Shown: piece after piece, positions 51,761 through 61,099 of the stretch
Layout of the letters: the number at the start of each line of letters is the position of its first letter
How positions within the stretch are numbered: the first letter of the stretch is position 1
Assembly: GCF_018139685.1 (NCBI RefSeq)
Contig: NZ_JAGSPN010000002.1
Location: forward strand, 62,001 to 126,000
Source of the DNA: Cognatundibacterium luofuense
Lineage (GTDB): Bacteria; Pseudomonadota; Gammaproteobacteria; Burkholderiales; Burkholderiaceae_D
Reading direction: 5' to 3'
DNA: 64,000 bases
Program-made: the position numbers and the translations under genes
Notes under the pieces: generated by a model
What the model saw: only the letters and a program-made list of their open reading frames with translations
Told to the model about the DNA's origin: nothing
The model's database searches: none

Positions 51761-53432
51761 AGGGCTGCAAAACTTTCAGCGCCGCACTGGCTTGCAATTG
51801 AAAGAATGCAGACAACACCGTCATCGGCTGCCGACATTGCAACGTCAGCGTCTGTCCCTGCTCCAGTCCCAGCCGCACTTCCTGACGTTCACGGCAGGCG
51901 TTCACCATCGCTTGCAGTGTGCGCTGATCGCCGCTGTACGGCAAACCTTCAATCTGTGTGACGCTGACTTCCGCGCGCAAACGCTGACATTGCGGCAAAC
52001 CGCTGAGGACAATTTTGTCTTTCTGCGGATAGACATCACGCATGCCGCTGCAATCTTCGCGCATCAGTTGTCCGATTGCGCTGATCAGCATTTCCTGCTG
52101 TTGATCCGCCGTCGGCGCGGCGCTGACGGCCAGAGGTGAAGCCCTGAGCCAGTGCTGCCAGACAGCGGAGATGGTTTGCTCAGAGCGCAACAATTGCGGT
52201 AACCAGCGTAGCTGGCAATCGGCTTTGCCATCGCACTCCAGCATCGCTGCAAAATCTGCGCTGCCGGATTGCTGCAACTGGCGGTAATAATGATCTAAGC
52301 GCTTAAGCGCTGGTGTAATTTCGGTACTGCCCGCGATGGCATACACGTAAGCAGGCAAGCCGCACACATAGCCAATGCGCCCGTTATCCACTTCCGCGCG
52401 GGATAAACTGCGCAGCGAACGCTGGCCGGCGCTGATCAGGCATTTCGCCAGCGCATTGTCCACATCAGCCGCCGCTTGCTGCGGACTGAGCCAGCCCGTT
52501 TTAATGCTGGTCATCCAGCGTAAAAATTCTGCGCCGCCTTCGTGGATCAAACGCTCTTCTGCATAACTGGCGCTGCCCGCCGGATAGATCTGAAACCGGT
52601 GACTGAATTCATGCGCGACAAACTGCGAAATCGTGCGCTGACCACCGTCGTCCATCGTCAGCGGCCAGTTAAAAAATGCCAGTTGTAAAATTTCCTGCGC
52701 ATTCCCGTTGAAGTAAGTCGGCCCGCCGTCACGGATGGACGCCGCTGCAATCATTGGCATGCGGAATGGCACTGAAGGCAGCTGTTCACGCAAATACTGC
52801 ACGGTGTGATCTGCCACGTCCCTTATCAGCGCAACCGTGGTTTGCGGCACATCCGGATCAGCGTAAAACGGCGTGCCTTCGAAGCGGACAGCTGCATCCG
52901 GCAGCATTAAGGCAGGCTGACTGTCACGCTCTTTAACATCGGTATCCAGCACCAGTTGCGCAGGCACGGCCTGACCGCCGGTGGCCACAGCAGGCGCATT
53001 CAGCACGTAACGCGAGTCACCGCAGGCATGATCGACCGCATAATTCGAGGTATGCAGCAACACAGCTTGTCCCAGCGGCAAAGCGGGCTGGTAATGGTGA
53101 TACACCTTTTTTGTGACCGGCACCGCAAAACGCGCAACACAATTTGCAGCATTTGCCGCCTGCTTCCACACAATCTGATCGCCTTCCAGCCGTGCGCAAT
53201 CGTTCAGCGCCTGCCAGCCATCCCGCAAGCCTTCGCCATCACGGTTCTCTTTGCTCAGTCGTAAGCGCTGGCAAACTTGCTGCGGCGCGTAACTGACTTC
53301 CAGTTGCTGCGCATCGCGGTAAATAATCTGTATCGTCAGCGGCGCACCGGACACCGTCTGTGCAGCGACCTGTCCCGCCAGCAGCGCCAGCCCCGCCAGC
53401 CAGCCTTTCTTCCATCCCATGCCCAACGCCAT
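51759..53432 (-). CDS. Exported HExxH metallopeptidase-like protein
   Basis: A 557-residue secreted protein. It has a signal peptide (GWLAGLALLAGQVAAQ), an N-terminal beta-rich part, and a gluzincin-like centre: ISQFVAHEFSHRFQIY near residue 272 (HExxH zinc site) and RLIHEGGAEFLRWM about 25 residues later, supplying a third ligand Glu. The C-terminal part has several Cys residues, likely disulphides. I do not assign a MEROPS family with confidence. ATG at 53432 follows AGGAGG. The gene is flanked on both sides by directly repeated type B elements. Confidence 0.72.
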   Translation of the reverse strand: MALGMGWKKGWLAGLALLAGQVAAQTVSGAPLTIQIIYRDAQQLEVSYAPQQVCQRLRLSKENRDGEGLRDGWQALNDCARLEGDQIVWKQAANAANCVARFAVPVTKKVYHHYQPALPLGQAVLLHTSNYAVDHACGDSRYVLNAPAVATGGQAVPAQLVLDTDVKERDSQPALMLPDAAVRFEGTPFYADPDVPQTTVALIRDVADHTVQYLREQLPSVPFRMPMIAAASIRDGGPTYFNGNAQEILQLAFFNWPLTMDDGGQRTISQFVAHEFSHRFQIYPAGSASYAEERLIHEGGAEFLRWMTSIKTGWLSPQQAAADVDNALAKCLISAGQRSLRSLSRAEVDNGRIGYVCGLPAYVYAIAGSTEITPALKRLDHYYRQLQQSGSADFAAMLECDGKADCQLRWLPQLLRSEQTISAVWQHWLRASPLAVSAAPTADQQQEMLISAIGQLMREDCSGMRDVYPQKDKIVLSGLPQCQRLRAEVSVTQIEGLPYSGDQRTLQAMVNACRERQEVRLGLEQGQTLTLQCRQPMTVLSAFFQLQASAALKVLQP

Positions 53433-53579
53433 CTCAGCCTCCTGTTTCCTGCCGCGCACAACACGCCGCATACCGGTCAGGAAAGCAGTTTCCGGTAAAA
53501 CAAGATTGCCTTACAAGCAAATTCCGGCTGTAAGTCCGCTTCTGCCCGCTCTTGTGGGACGCACGCGACAAGCACGGGC

Positions 53580-53742
53580 ATTGTGCAGAACACCGCATTT
53601 ACGCCAAAACACCCCTGCCCGCTTAGCCACTGTTTTCGCGGACGTCCGCTAAAAACGGCAAAAAAGCTGTGCTGAACACCGCATTTCAGGCATTTTCAGG
53701 CAATTTCTGTCTGCAGACGACTTCGGGGGGGGGGGCAGGTTC
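53580..53742 (-). repeat. Dispersed intergenic repeat, type B copy 9
   Basis: Direct copy of the element at 51596, same orientation. On the minus strand the shared frame reads KCLKCGVQHSFFAVFSGRPR, then KQWLSGQGCFGVNAVFC. Near its right end the sequence equivalent to ACGCTGGC in copy 8 is replaced by an 11-base G tract. It lies between the peptidase start and the ilvD end in a 402-bp gap. Confidence 0.85.
53725..53735. repeat. Poly-G tract of 11 bases
   Basis: An uninterrupted run of 11 G inside repeat copy 9, about 290 bp upstream of the peptidase start. Homopolymers of this kind slip during replication and are also prone to sequencing error. Confidence 0.9.
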
Positions 53743-53778
53743 GGTAACGCTTCGTTTATGCTCAGCGATTTTCAACGC

Positions 53779-53803
53779 AAAAAAAGGGGAGCCTAAGCTC
53801 CCC
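53779..53803 (-). terminator. ilvD terminator
   Basis: GGGGAGC (53786-53792) and GCTCCCC (53797-53803); on the minus strand the stem is followed by seven T residues, 32 bp past the ilvD stop. Confidence 0.88.
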
Positions 53804-53834
53804 GGACACTGGAACAACAGAGCAAAACAAAATC

Positions 53835-55724
53835 TTAACGGCGGCGTAACTGGCTGATGTCACGTACCGCGCCACGGTCAGCGGAGGTTGCCAGCGCGGC
53901 GTAGGCTTGCAGCGCTTGCGAGACATAACGTTTACGGTTTTCCGGCTGCCATGCAGCATCGCCACGGGCTTCCATCGCGGCACGACGCGCTGCCAGCTCT
54001 TCATCGCTGATACGTAACTGAATGGTACGGGCCGGAATATCGATGTCGATCATATCGCCTTCCTGCACCAGACCAATCGCACCACCTTCCGCTGCTTCCG
54101 GCGAGGCATGACCAATCACCAGACCAGAGGAGCCACCGGAAAAGCGGCCATCGGTGAACAAGGCACAGGCTTTACCGAGTCCTTTGGATTTGATGTAGGA
54201 AGTCGGATACAACATTTCCTGCATACCCGGGCCACCTTTCGGGCCTTCGTAGCGAATGATGACGACATCGCCTTCATGCACGGTATCGCCGAGAATGCCG
54301 GCGACTGCGTCGTCCTGACTTTCAAATACGCGGGCTTTGCCACTGAATTTCAGAATACTTTCATCCACACCGGCGGTTTTCACGATGCAGCCTTTTTCGG
54401 CCAGATTGCCGTACAGCACGGCGAGGCCGCCATCCTGCGAATACGCATGGGCACGGTCACGGATACATCCGTTTTCGCGGTCGGTATCGGCGTTATCAAA
54501 ACGCTTGTCCTGCGAGAACGCTTCCTGCGTCGGCACGCCACCCGGTGCAGCGCGGTAAAAGTGTTTAATCGCTTCGTCACTGGTCACGGTGATATCGTAT
54601 TTCGCAATCGCATCTGCCATGGTGGCGCTGTGTACGGTAGGACGGCTGGTGTCGATCAGTCCTGCGCGTGCGAGTTCACCAAGAATCGACATAATGCCAC
54701 CGGCACGGTGTACATCTTCGATATGGTATTTGTCGGTCATCGGCGCCACTTTGCACAGGCACGGCACTTTGCGTGAAATGCGGTCGATGTCGGCCATCGT
54801 GAAATCGACACCGGCTTCATGTGCTGCTGCCAGCAAATGCAGCACGGTATTGGTAGAACCGCCCATCGCAACGTCCAGCGCCATCGCGTTTTCAAAGGTG
54901 GTTTTGGTCGCAATCGAACGCGGCAGGACGCTGGCATCGTCCTGTTCATAGTAACGACGCGCCAGATCGACCACCAAGCGGCCTGCCTGCAAAAATAATT
55001 CGCGGCGGTCTGCATGGGTCGCCAGTGTCGTGCCATTGCCCGGCAGTGACAAACCCAGTGCTTCGGTCAGACAATTCATCGAATTCGCAGTGAACATGCC
55101 GGAGCAGGAACCGCAAGTCGGGCAGGCAGAACGTTCAATCCGGCTCACTTCTTCATCGCTGACGGTGGTATCACCCGCTTTGATCATGGCGTCCACCAGA
55201 TCCAGCTTTTTCACAATGCTGACCGCCTGTGTTGCGGGCTGATTGGCCGGATGGAAGACATCAATCACTTTACCGGCTTCCATCGGGCCACCGGAGACAA
55301 ACACCGCCGGAATATTCAGACGCATGGCCGCCATCAGCATACCGGGCGTGATTTTGTCGCAGTTGGAAATACAGACCATCGCATCAGCGCAATGGGCATT
55401 GACCATGTATTCCACGGAATCAGCAATCAGTTCACGTGAAGGCAGCGAGTACAGCATGCCGCCGTGCCCCATCGCAATACCGTCATCCACGGCAATCGTG
55501 TTGAATTCTTTGGCCACGCCACCCACCGCTTCAATTTCACGCGCAACCATCTGCCCCAGATCTTTCAGATGCACATGACCCGGCACGAACTGGGTGAAGG
55601 AATTCACAACAGCGATAATCGGTTTATTGAAGTCCGCATCGGTCATACCGGTAGCACGCCACAAAGCGCGCGCACCAGCCATATTGCGACCATGCGTAGT
55701 TGTACGGGAACGGTATTGGGGCAT
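53835..55724 (-). CDS. ilvD: Dihydroxy-acid dehydratase
   Basis: Iron-sulphur enzyme of branched-chain amino acid synthesis; 629 residues. Conserved parts: [58 protein letters not shown] (cluster Cys), [19 protein letters not shown] and [16 protein letters not shown]. It has the longer [4Fe-4S]-type architecture. AAAGAGG precedes the ATG. Single gene; its relative edd lies at 41523, and motif differences keep the two apart. Confidence 0.96.
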   Translation of the reverse strand: MPQYRSRTTTHGRNMAGARALWRATGMTDADFNKPIIAVVNSFTQFVPGHVHLKDLGQMVAREIEAVGGVAKEFNTIAVDDGIAMGHGGMLYSLPSRELIADSVEYMVNAHCADAMVCISNCDKITPGMLMAAMRLNIPAVFVSGGPMEAGKVIDVFHPANQPATQAVSIVKKLDLVDAMIKAGDTTVSDEEVSRIERSACPTCGSCSGMFTANSMNCLTEALGLSLPGNGTTLATHADRRELFLQAGRLVVDLARRYYEQDDASVLPRSIATKTTFENAMALDVAMGGSTNTVLHLLAAAHEAGVDFTMADIDRISRKVPCLCKVAPMTDKYHIEDVHRAGGIMSILGELARAGLIDTSRPTVHSATMADAIAKYDITVTSDEAIKHFYRAAPGGVPTQEAFSQDKRFDNADTDRENGCIRDRAHAYSQDGGLAVLYGNLAEKGCIVKTAGVDESILKFSGKARVFESQDDAVAGILGDTVHEGDVVIIRYEGPKGGPGMQEMLYPTSYIKSKGLGKACALFTDGRFSGGSSGLVIGHASPEAAEGGAIGLVQEGDMIDIDIPARTIQLRISDEELAARRAAMEARGDAAWQPENRKRYVSQALQAYAALATSADRGAVRDISQLRRR

Positions 55725-55918
55725 GCCTGACCTCTTTCTTAATTCAATTCAGCGCAGAAGAATCCGCGTTTTCTGTATAAGAATGAGCATGCACCAGCTT
55801 ATTTATCTGGTCAAATACCAAAATTGAATGCGATTTATTCTTTTTTTGGATAAATCAAAGGGCGGAACCGGAGCGTAATGTCGCTTATGAAGACTGCCTG
55901 ACACCTGCAGAGACTGTA

Positions 55919-56365
55919 TCAGGCAGCTTCGCCCACTGAGGCTTTCCGCTTGTATCGCGCAGCAGGATCGCTGACAGATTTTCTTGCACGGTAATTCCGG
56001 TAAAGAACCGTGATCATCCAGGGTACGTAAACCACAAACAGCATCGTTTTATGGGTAAACCAGAATACACATATCCACAAAATCATCAGCGCCATTTCCC
56101 ACTTTGGAATGTCAGCGCGGTAGCGGTCTGTCAGAAAAGTTCCGCAATGCGGGCAACTCTCACATAAATGCGAAGGTTTGTACCACTTTGCATGTGGTGG
56201 CCAGTTCGCCATTACTGGCTTATCAAAGCCTCCGTGACATTGCGGGCAATGGTACTGACCATCGGGAATTGCAGGTTGCAAGTGCTGATCACAGGCACGG
56301 CAAACGGATGTTTCCGAATCCAGCGGCTGACCACAGCTTTCGCACACTGCCATCGTTGTATTCAT
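55919..56365 (-). CDS. Zinc-ribbon protein with C-terminal membrane segments
   Basis: A 148-residue protein with several CxxC pairs: CESCGQPL and VCRACDQH in the first 30 residues, YHCPQCHGGF near 40 and ESCPHCGTFL near 70, suggesting two zinc ribbons. A hydrophobic region follows (MALMILWICVFWFTHKTMLF, VVYVPWMITVLY) and a basic tail. Family unknown. Its start overlaps the stop of the gene at 56362 (ATGA), so the two are translationally coupled. Confidence 0.72.
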   Translation of the reverse strand: MNTTMAVCESCGQPLDSETSVCRACDQHLQPAIPDGQYHCPQCHGGFDKPVMANWPPHAKWYKPSHLCESCPHCGTFLTDRYRADIPKWEMALMILWICVFWFTHKTMLFVVYVPWMITVLYRNYRARKSVSDPAARYKRKASVGEAA

Positions 56366-56757
56366 CGGTCTGCGTCCTCTGCTGGCTGCTGATGTTCATG
56401 TTGATGTTCGAACGGAAGTACTTTTTCGTAACGTACCAGTGATTTCGCGAGTAAAAACGGAAGCACGACTGCTGCACTAAATAACACAATCAGAGTCCCC
56501 CTATTCAATTCCGGTAAAAAATTGCTGAGTTCCGGCCATGCGATCAGTAATAGCATGACGAAAGAGAAGCCCAGCAAAATACCGGTCACCAGCACCAAAC
56601 GCACCAGCCAGAGCCGCCCGGGACGAATCTCCCCCTGACACCACGGACATTTCGGCAATGACAAGTGTGGCGGCTGCCAGCCTGAAGCAGGCTTCAGCAC
56701 GACTCTTCGCACGTCCGCAATCAATAACGAACGGGAACAATGCGGACAACGTGGCAT
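56362..56757 (-). CDS. Zinc-ribbon protein with two membrane segments
   Basis: A 131-residue protein: RCPHCSRSLL at the N-terminus and LPKCPWCQGEIRPG near residue 36 form one zinc ribbon, followed by helices LVRLVLVTGILLGFSFVMLL and GTLIVLFSAAVVLPFLLA and a His-containing tail (FEHQHEHQQ). Family unknown. First gene of a coupled pair; both have cytosolic-looking zinc ribbons attached to membrane anchors, like the protein at 49152. Confidence 0.72.
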   Translation of the reverse strand: MPRCPHCSRSLLIADVRRVVLKPASGWQPPHLSLPKCPWCQGEIRPGRLWLVRLVLVTGILLGFSFVMLLLIAWPELSNFLPELNRGTLIVLFSAAVVLPFLLAKSLVRYEKVLPFEHQHEHQQPAEDADR

Positions 56758-57131
56758 CGGTAACTTTCAGAAAAGGCGTTGCTGATGGCAACCGGGTAAT
56801 GAGTTGGCAGAGAGATACCTGAACGGCCTGATTTTACCCATCTGGCTGTGCCATAACCAACACAAAAAATGTAAGTGAATCTGACAAAAAGCGCACTCCT
56901 TTACTCAGTTACCGGATTCCGATGAACGAGATTTCATGTGCAGATTACTGCAATACAAAACACCACTTAACAATACAAACCGACACAAAAAAAGCATTTC
57001 ACGCCATAAATCCGGCATTTCATCGCAAACCGGATTTCAGCCTGAATGCGCGCCGATATAGTTCGCTCCGTTGAAGACGCAAAACATTTTATTCACCGCT
57101 GCACAGTCAGCAGTCAATACGGAGACTAACA
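56758..57131. other. Intergenic region upstream of the second TonB receptor
   Basis: 374 bp between divergent genes. It must hold promoters for both, but I see no clear -35/-10 pair, operator palindrome, riboswitch or small ORF. GGAGAC lies five bases before the receptor ATG. Confidence 0.5.
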
Positions 57132-59321
57132 ATGCAATACCCGATGAGTTCAGTTCTGACCCTGTTGTTATCCAATGTTCTGGTTGTCAGCGCACATGCG
57201 CAGCAAGCGCCGACGCCACAGTCTGCACCGGCGGTGAAGGCTGAGGGCAAACAAGAGCCGCAAAAGGTGGAAGTACAGGCACGTGGCGAAGTGCAGGCAG
57301 CGCGTCAGGAAGCTGCAGCACGGACCATCATTTCCAATGCAGATCTGGTGAAATTCGGCGATACCAACATTTTTGATGCAATGCGTAAAGTACCGGGCGT
57401 GCAGGTTAACAACAATAAAATTCAGCTGGCAGGTTTAAATGCAAATTACACCCAGGTACTGATTGACGGCGAACCTCCGCGTGGCGTGAACGTAGAAGAT
57501 ATTCCGATGCAAATGATAGACCGCATCGAAATCTACCGTACCGCCAATGCACAGTTCAGCACTCAGGCGGTAGGCGGTACTGTGAATATCATCTTAAAAC
57601 GTTCTGCAGCTACCAGTCAGCCTATGCGTTCTGTCAAGCTGACAGCGGGCTATAACCAGCGCGAACAAGGTACAGTTGAATTTAATGATTCGGGCAAAAA
57701 CGGAAATCTGTCACACAATGTCGCAGTAACCGCATCACTGAACAATGTTGGCAGCAGCATTCCGCGTACAACACTGACCGAGCAATCCATTGCTGACAAT
57801 AACGGCAAAGTTTTGCAGCAATACAATTCCAGCATGGACAAACGTATGTCAGACCGCGATATACGCATTGTTCCGCGCTTCACATACAAGACAGCAAATA
57901 ATATCAATCTGATTTCTACCACCATGTTTGCCCACGCAAATGGTGAAGCAGATTCCGGCAAGGTTTATCAGTTTTTGCAGGGCCCAGTGCTTGATATCGC
58001 CAGTATCAAGTATCACGACACCAATAACCGCACCAGCCTGAACAGTACGCTGCGTGCGATGGCCAGCCTGGACAACGATATCAAGCTGGATATTTCCGGT
58101 GGCTTCCACGCCAATCGTATGAATAACGGGCAAACTTCCAGCAACTTTGCACCGGACGGCAAACTCAGTTTTGACCGGAACTACGACACCAGAGTACGGG
58201 TGCTCGGCGGACATACCAGTGGTAAAGTCAGCTTTCCGACGAATGCGGAACACGATATCGTGGTCGGATGGACGGGGTCACGCACTGTTGTCAATATCGA
58301 TCGAGATCAGACCGATATTCCTGCAAATGGCGCCGCTGTTTTCCTGCCGCAGAATGCACGCAATGAATTAACAAAAGCCGCGATTTACGCGCAGGATGAA
58401 TGGAAATTCCAGAAAAATTCCTCGCTGTATCTGGGTCTGCGCTGGGAAACACTGGGCATTGCCAGTGAAGGTTCTGCGCAGGAAAAATCGGACTACAACA
58501 CCAGCGTTCTGAGCCCTATCGTACAAACTATGTGGCAGTTAAATCCGGAAAACACGGACCGGATCCGCGTTGGTCTGGCAAGAACTTATCAGGCACCAAA
58601 CGATTTTTATCTGGTGTCACCAAAAATTTACTCTGTCAATAATTCGATTCAGAATCCGAATTTTGTTGGCAACCCTACCCTGCGTCCGGAATTGGCCTGG
58701 GGTCTGGATACAGCGTTTGAACATAATGGCAAAGACGGCCTGAACTATTCTGCCCGCGCCAAGATTCAGCAGATCAATGACCTGCATCGCGAAACCCTGT
58801 ATTTCGACAATAACGCCTGGTGGAAAAAATTCGTGAATGCCGGCAGCGCACGTGGCGCCAGCCTGGAATTATCGACACAATTTCCGTTAAAACGCTTCAT
58901 GACAGATGCGCCGGATCTGGACGTGAGCATGACCTACATTCACTTCTGGTCTGATGTAAAAGGCTTCCCTGAACCATACAATCAGTTGAATCCGTACACC
59001 TATCAGTTCACCCTGAACGTCAATTACCGGATGAAAGCATTACCTGTGACGATGGGAATGAATGCACGCCTGCAGGATGCACACTGGCAGCAAATCAGTC
59101 TGACTGACCGGGAATACGTAAAGTCACCTGCCACACTAGATCTGTATGCAATGTGGAAAATTGATAAGCTGAGTTCTTTGCGTCTGGCAGTGAACAATAT
59201 CACCAACAGTAACATGACCGACCAGACAACGATCAGTAATGTACCTGGCTTCATCAGCAGTACACGAACACAAAATGAACGCGCTCGTCAGATCAACCTG
59301 AGCTATGAACATAAGTTCTGA
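57132..59321 (+). CDS. TonB-dependent outer-membrane receptor
   Basis: A 729-residue receptor with a signal peptide (LTLLLSNVLVVSAHA) and a plug domain (TIISNADLVKFGDTNIFDAM, MRKVPGVQV, LAGLNANYTQVLIDGEPP, IDRIEIYRTANAQFSTQAVG), then a barrel ending NLSYEHKF with terminal Phe. It is a paralogue of the receptor at 12593: both have the same plug order, a TQV/TQILLxGE-type segment and a similar ARTYQAPN / TRTYKAPD barrel motif. The substrate is unknown; no inner-membrane transporter is adjacent, and the neighbour at 59394 is on the other strand. Confidence 0.9.
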   Translation: MQYPMSSVLTLLLSNVLVVSAHAQQAPTPQSAPAVKAEGKQEPQKVEVQARGEVQAARQEAAARTIISNADLVKFGDTNIFDAMRKVPGVQVNNNKIQLAGLNANYTQVLIDGEPPRGVNVEDIPMQMIDRIEIYRTANAQFSTQAVGGTVNIILKRSAATSQPMRSVKLTAGYNQREQGTVEFNDSGKNGNLSHNVAVTASLNNVGSSIPRTTLTEQSIADNNGKVLQQYNSSMDKRMSDRDIRIVPRFTYKTANNINLISTTMFAHANGEADSGKVYQFLQGPVLDIASIKYHDTNNRTSLNSTLRAMASLDNDIKLDISGGFHANRMNNGQTSSNFAPDGKLSFDRNYDTRVRVLGGHTSGKVSFPTNAEHDIVVGWTGSRTVVNIDRDQTDIPANGAAVFLPQNARNELTKAAIYAQDEWKFQKNSSLYLGLRWETLGIASEGSAQEKSDYNTSVLSPIVQTMWQLNPENTDRIRVGLARTYQAPNDFYLVSPKIYSVNNSIQNPNFVGNPTLRPELAWGLDTAFEHNGKDGLNYSARAKIQQINDLHRETLYFDNNAWWKKFVNAGSARGASLELSTQFPLKRFMTDAPDLDVSMTYIHFWSDVKGFPEPYNQLNPYTYQFTLNVNYRMKALPVTMGMNARLQDAHWQQISLTDREYVKSPATLDLYAMWKIDKLSSLRLAVNNITNSNMTDQTTISNVPGFISSTRTQNERARQINLSYEHKF

Positions 59322-59333
59322 TCAGGGAAAATA

Positions 59334-59372
59334 AAAAAACCGGAAGCAAACAAAGTTTGTTTCCGGCTTTTT
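59334..59372. terminator. Terminator after the TonB receptor gene
   Basis: CCGGAAGCAAAC and GTTTGTTTCCGG form a 12-base stem with one irregularity and a three-base loop, flanked by A7 and CTTTTT; serves both convergent genes. Confidence 0.87.
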
Positions 59373-59393
59373 ACGAAACACTGGCAACCATCA

Positions 59394-60251
59394 CTATTCA
59401 GTTGTCTTCAGCAACAGGTATTTCGCCTGTTCGGCGCCGACATAACGGGCATATATTTTTTCAAGAGTGCCGTCCTCATGCATATTACGGATTTCACGCC
59501 GCATCAATTCCATCACAGGTAAGGGAACGCGGTTACGCGACAAAACCAGTCCGTGCCGGACTTCATCAAATGGCGCCCAGTCAAGCACTATAAAGCTGTT
59601 CGCCAGTTCTTTCCGACGCAAAGGTTCCAGGCTAGTCGGCAACGCAAGAAATGCATCAACACGTTTCGCCATAAACAACCTGACGACACTGTCAAAATCA
59701 GCAGCTTCCTCAACACGGTTTTGCTCACGTAATTTGGCAAGCCACGTGTCATATAAGGCTCCGTGCCGAAAACTTTTAACTACAGCAACCCGCAAATTTG
59801 GTTCCGAAAGAAATCCTTCAGGACTATGCGCGCGCGCAGGTGCAGACGAAGACAAAAGCAGAAAATTACGCGTTGTAAAATAGGGGATGAACCGCGCAAA
59901 CTTTTCGCGCTCCGGCGTCGCAATTCCTGAGACCGTTACATCCAGCGTCTGCTGACTCATCTGGTGCCAGATTCTCACTCTTGATTCCAGTACGGTCTGA
60001 AACTGACAACCACTGCGCTTACTCAGCTCATCAATAACGTCTTTATCAATGCCGGCATATCCACCTTGCGGCGCTTTAAAATACAAAGCACCCAGCTCAT
60101 AGAACGCCAGCTGAAAATTACCGCATTCTGCCTGCGCCGTATGCACAGTCATTGCAAACGTTATAGCGGCAAGTACACATAATCTGTGTAGTTTCTGCAA
60201 ACCCTGGCGAGCTGCCTGAAGTAAACCGTTCGATGATTGAAATAACAGCAT
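59394..60251 (-). CDS. Extracellular solute-binding protein, amino-acid type (SBP_bac_3)
   Basis: A 285-residue periplasmic protein. The signal peptide is unusually far in (LHRLCVLAAITFAMTVHTAQA), after about 25 residues. The mature part has NFQLAFYELGALYFKAPQGG, YAGIDKDVIDELSKRSGCQF, VTVSGIATPEREKFARFIPY and VDAFLALPTSLEPL, typical of family 3 solute-binding proteins. No permease is near. ATG at 60251 or GTG at 60266 could be used; a later start near the hydrophobic core would give a more usual signal peptide. Confidence 0.8.
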   Translation of the reverse strand: MLLFQSSNGLLQAARQGLQKLHRLCVLAAITFAMTVHTAQAECGNFQLAFYELGALYFKAPQGGYAGIDKDVIDELSKRSGCQFQTVLESRVRIWHQMSQQTLDVTVSGIATPEREKFARFIPYFTTRNFLLLSSSAPARAHSPEGFLSEPNLRVAVVKSFRHGALYDTWLAKLREQNRVEEAADFDSVVRLFMAKRVDAFLALPTSLEPLRRKELANSFIVLDWAPFDEVRHGLVLSRNRVPLPVMELMRREIRNMHEDGTLEKIYARYVGAEQAKYLLLKTTE

Positions 60252-60406
60252 ATCTCCGCCAAACACTCTGATTTACGGATCACCGGAAAAACCGTAAAAA
60301 TGATTTATTGCTTTCAGCATAAACAACAGCAGGAAGCATGTATCAGCAAGGCGGGATGTTTAACAAAAATTAACCACAGATGTGACAATCCGGCTACGCA
60401 GAGAAG

Positions 60407-60943
60407 TCATGGCTGATGTAACGGAAACCGCGATTCCAGTAACAGCAATAATTGCCTCAACCCGGAATCTAATTGCCTGCAGGCATCGGCATCCAGCCCC
60501 TGTAAGATGCGGTGCTGATTCTCAACATGAGCTGCCACAACCTTTTCTATCATCGAAAATCCGCTGGTACTGAGCTGAACAAGCATAGAACGTGCATCTG
60601 CCGGATTAGGCACGCGCTCAATCAGCCCTCGGTTTTCCAGTTGCTGCAACTGTCGGGTCATTGTTCCTGAGCTGAGCATCAGAGACGAGAATAAAGCTGT
60701 TGGCGACAACCGGTATGGCTGCCCCGAACGGCGCAAGGTGGCGAGCACATCAAACTCCCAGTGGCTGAGCTCATAGTCGGCAAAAACAATCGTCAGCTGT
60801 TTCTGAACCAGTGCGCCGGTACGTGCGAGCCTGCCCAGCACACCCATCGCACTGACGTCCAGATCCGGTCTTTCGCAGTGCCACTGATCAAGAATACGGT
60901 CAACGGCATCATCTGGCAGATTACTTTTTTCGGTATCAGACAT
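60407..60943 (-). CDS. MarR-family transcriptional regulator
   Basis: A 178-residue regulator. The winged-helix region has LSHWEFDVLATLRRSGQPYR, LSPTALFSSLMLSSGTMTRQ, LQQLENRGLIERVPNPADAR and SMLVQLSTSG, which matches the MarR DNA-binding domain with wing. GGAG lies five bases before the ATG at 60943. It is divergent from an EamA transporter, and two palindromic sites lie between them, so it most likely represses both genes until a small molecule binds. Confidence 0.92.
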   Translation of the reverse strand: MSDTEKSNLPDDAVDRILDQWHCERPDLDVSAMGVLGRLARTGALVQKQLTIVFADYELSHWEFDVLATLRRSGQPYRLSPTALFSSLMLSSGTMTRQLQQLENRGLIERVPNPADARSMLVQLSTSGFSMIEKVVAAHVENQHRILQGLDADACRQLDSGLRQLLLLLESRFPLHQP

Positions 60944-61035
60944 AGTCACTCCAATAACTGAAACGCGGAAGGTTACGGCATCACTAAACCGGAAAATACA
61001 TCACAATTTTTCTCAGTTTCATATTTTCAGTGCAG

Positions 61036-61057
61036 TTTATCTTGAATTCAAGATAAA
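61036..61057. promoter_or_regulatory. MarR operator O1 (perfect 22-bp palindrome)
   Basis: Half-site TTTATCTTGAA followed directly by its exact complement TTCAAGATAAA. The site lies between the divergent MarR and EamA genes, 93 bp from the regulator start. Size and symmetry fit a MarR dimer. Confidence 0.8.
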
Positions 61058-61074
61058 TACACCCTATCATGCGA

Positions 61075-61096
61075 TTTATCTTGAATGCGAGATAAA
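61075..61096. promoter_or_regulatory. MarR operator O2 (imperfect palindrome)
   Basis: TTTATCTTGAA paired with TGCGAGATAAA, 39 bp centre to centre from O1. It ends three bases before the EamA start codon, covering its ribosome binding site, so binding would block transporter expression. Confidence 0.68.
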
Positions 61097-61099
61097 TAC

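Noticed and set aside
53725-53735. Poly-G tract as proof of phase variation
   Set aside because: It lies far upstream of the gene, not in a promoter spacer or coding frame that I can define, and may be a sequencing artefact; reported only as a tract.
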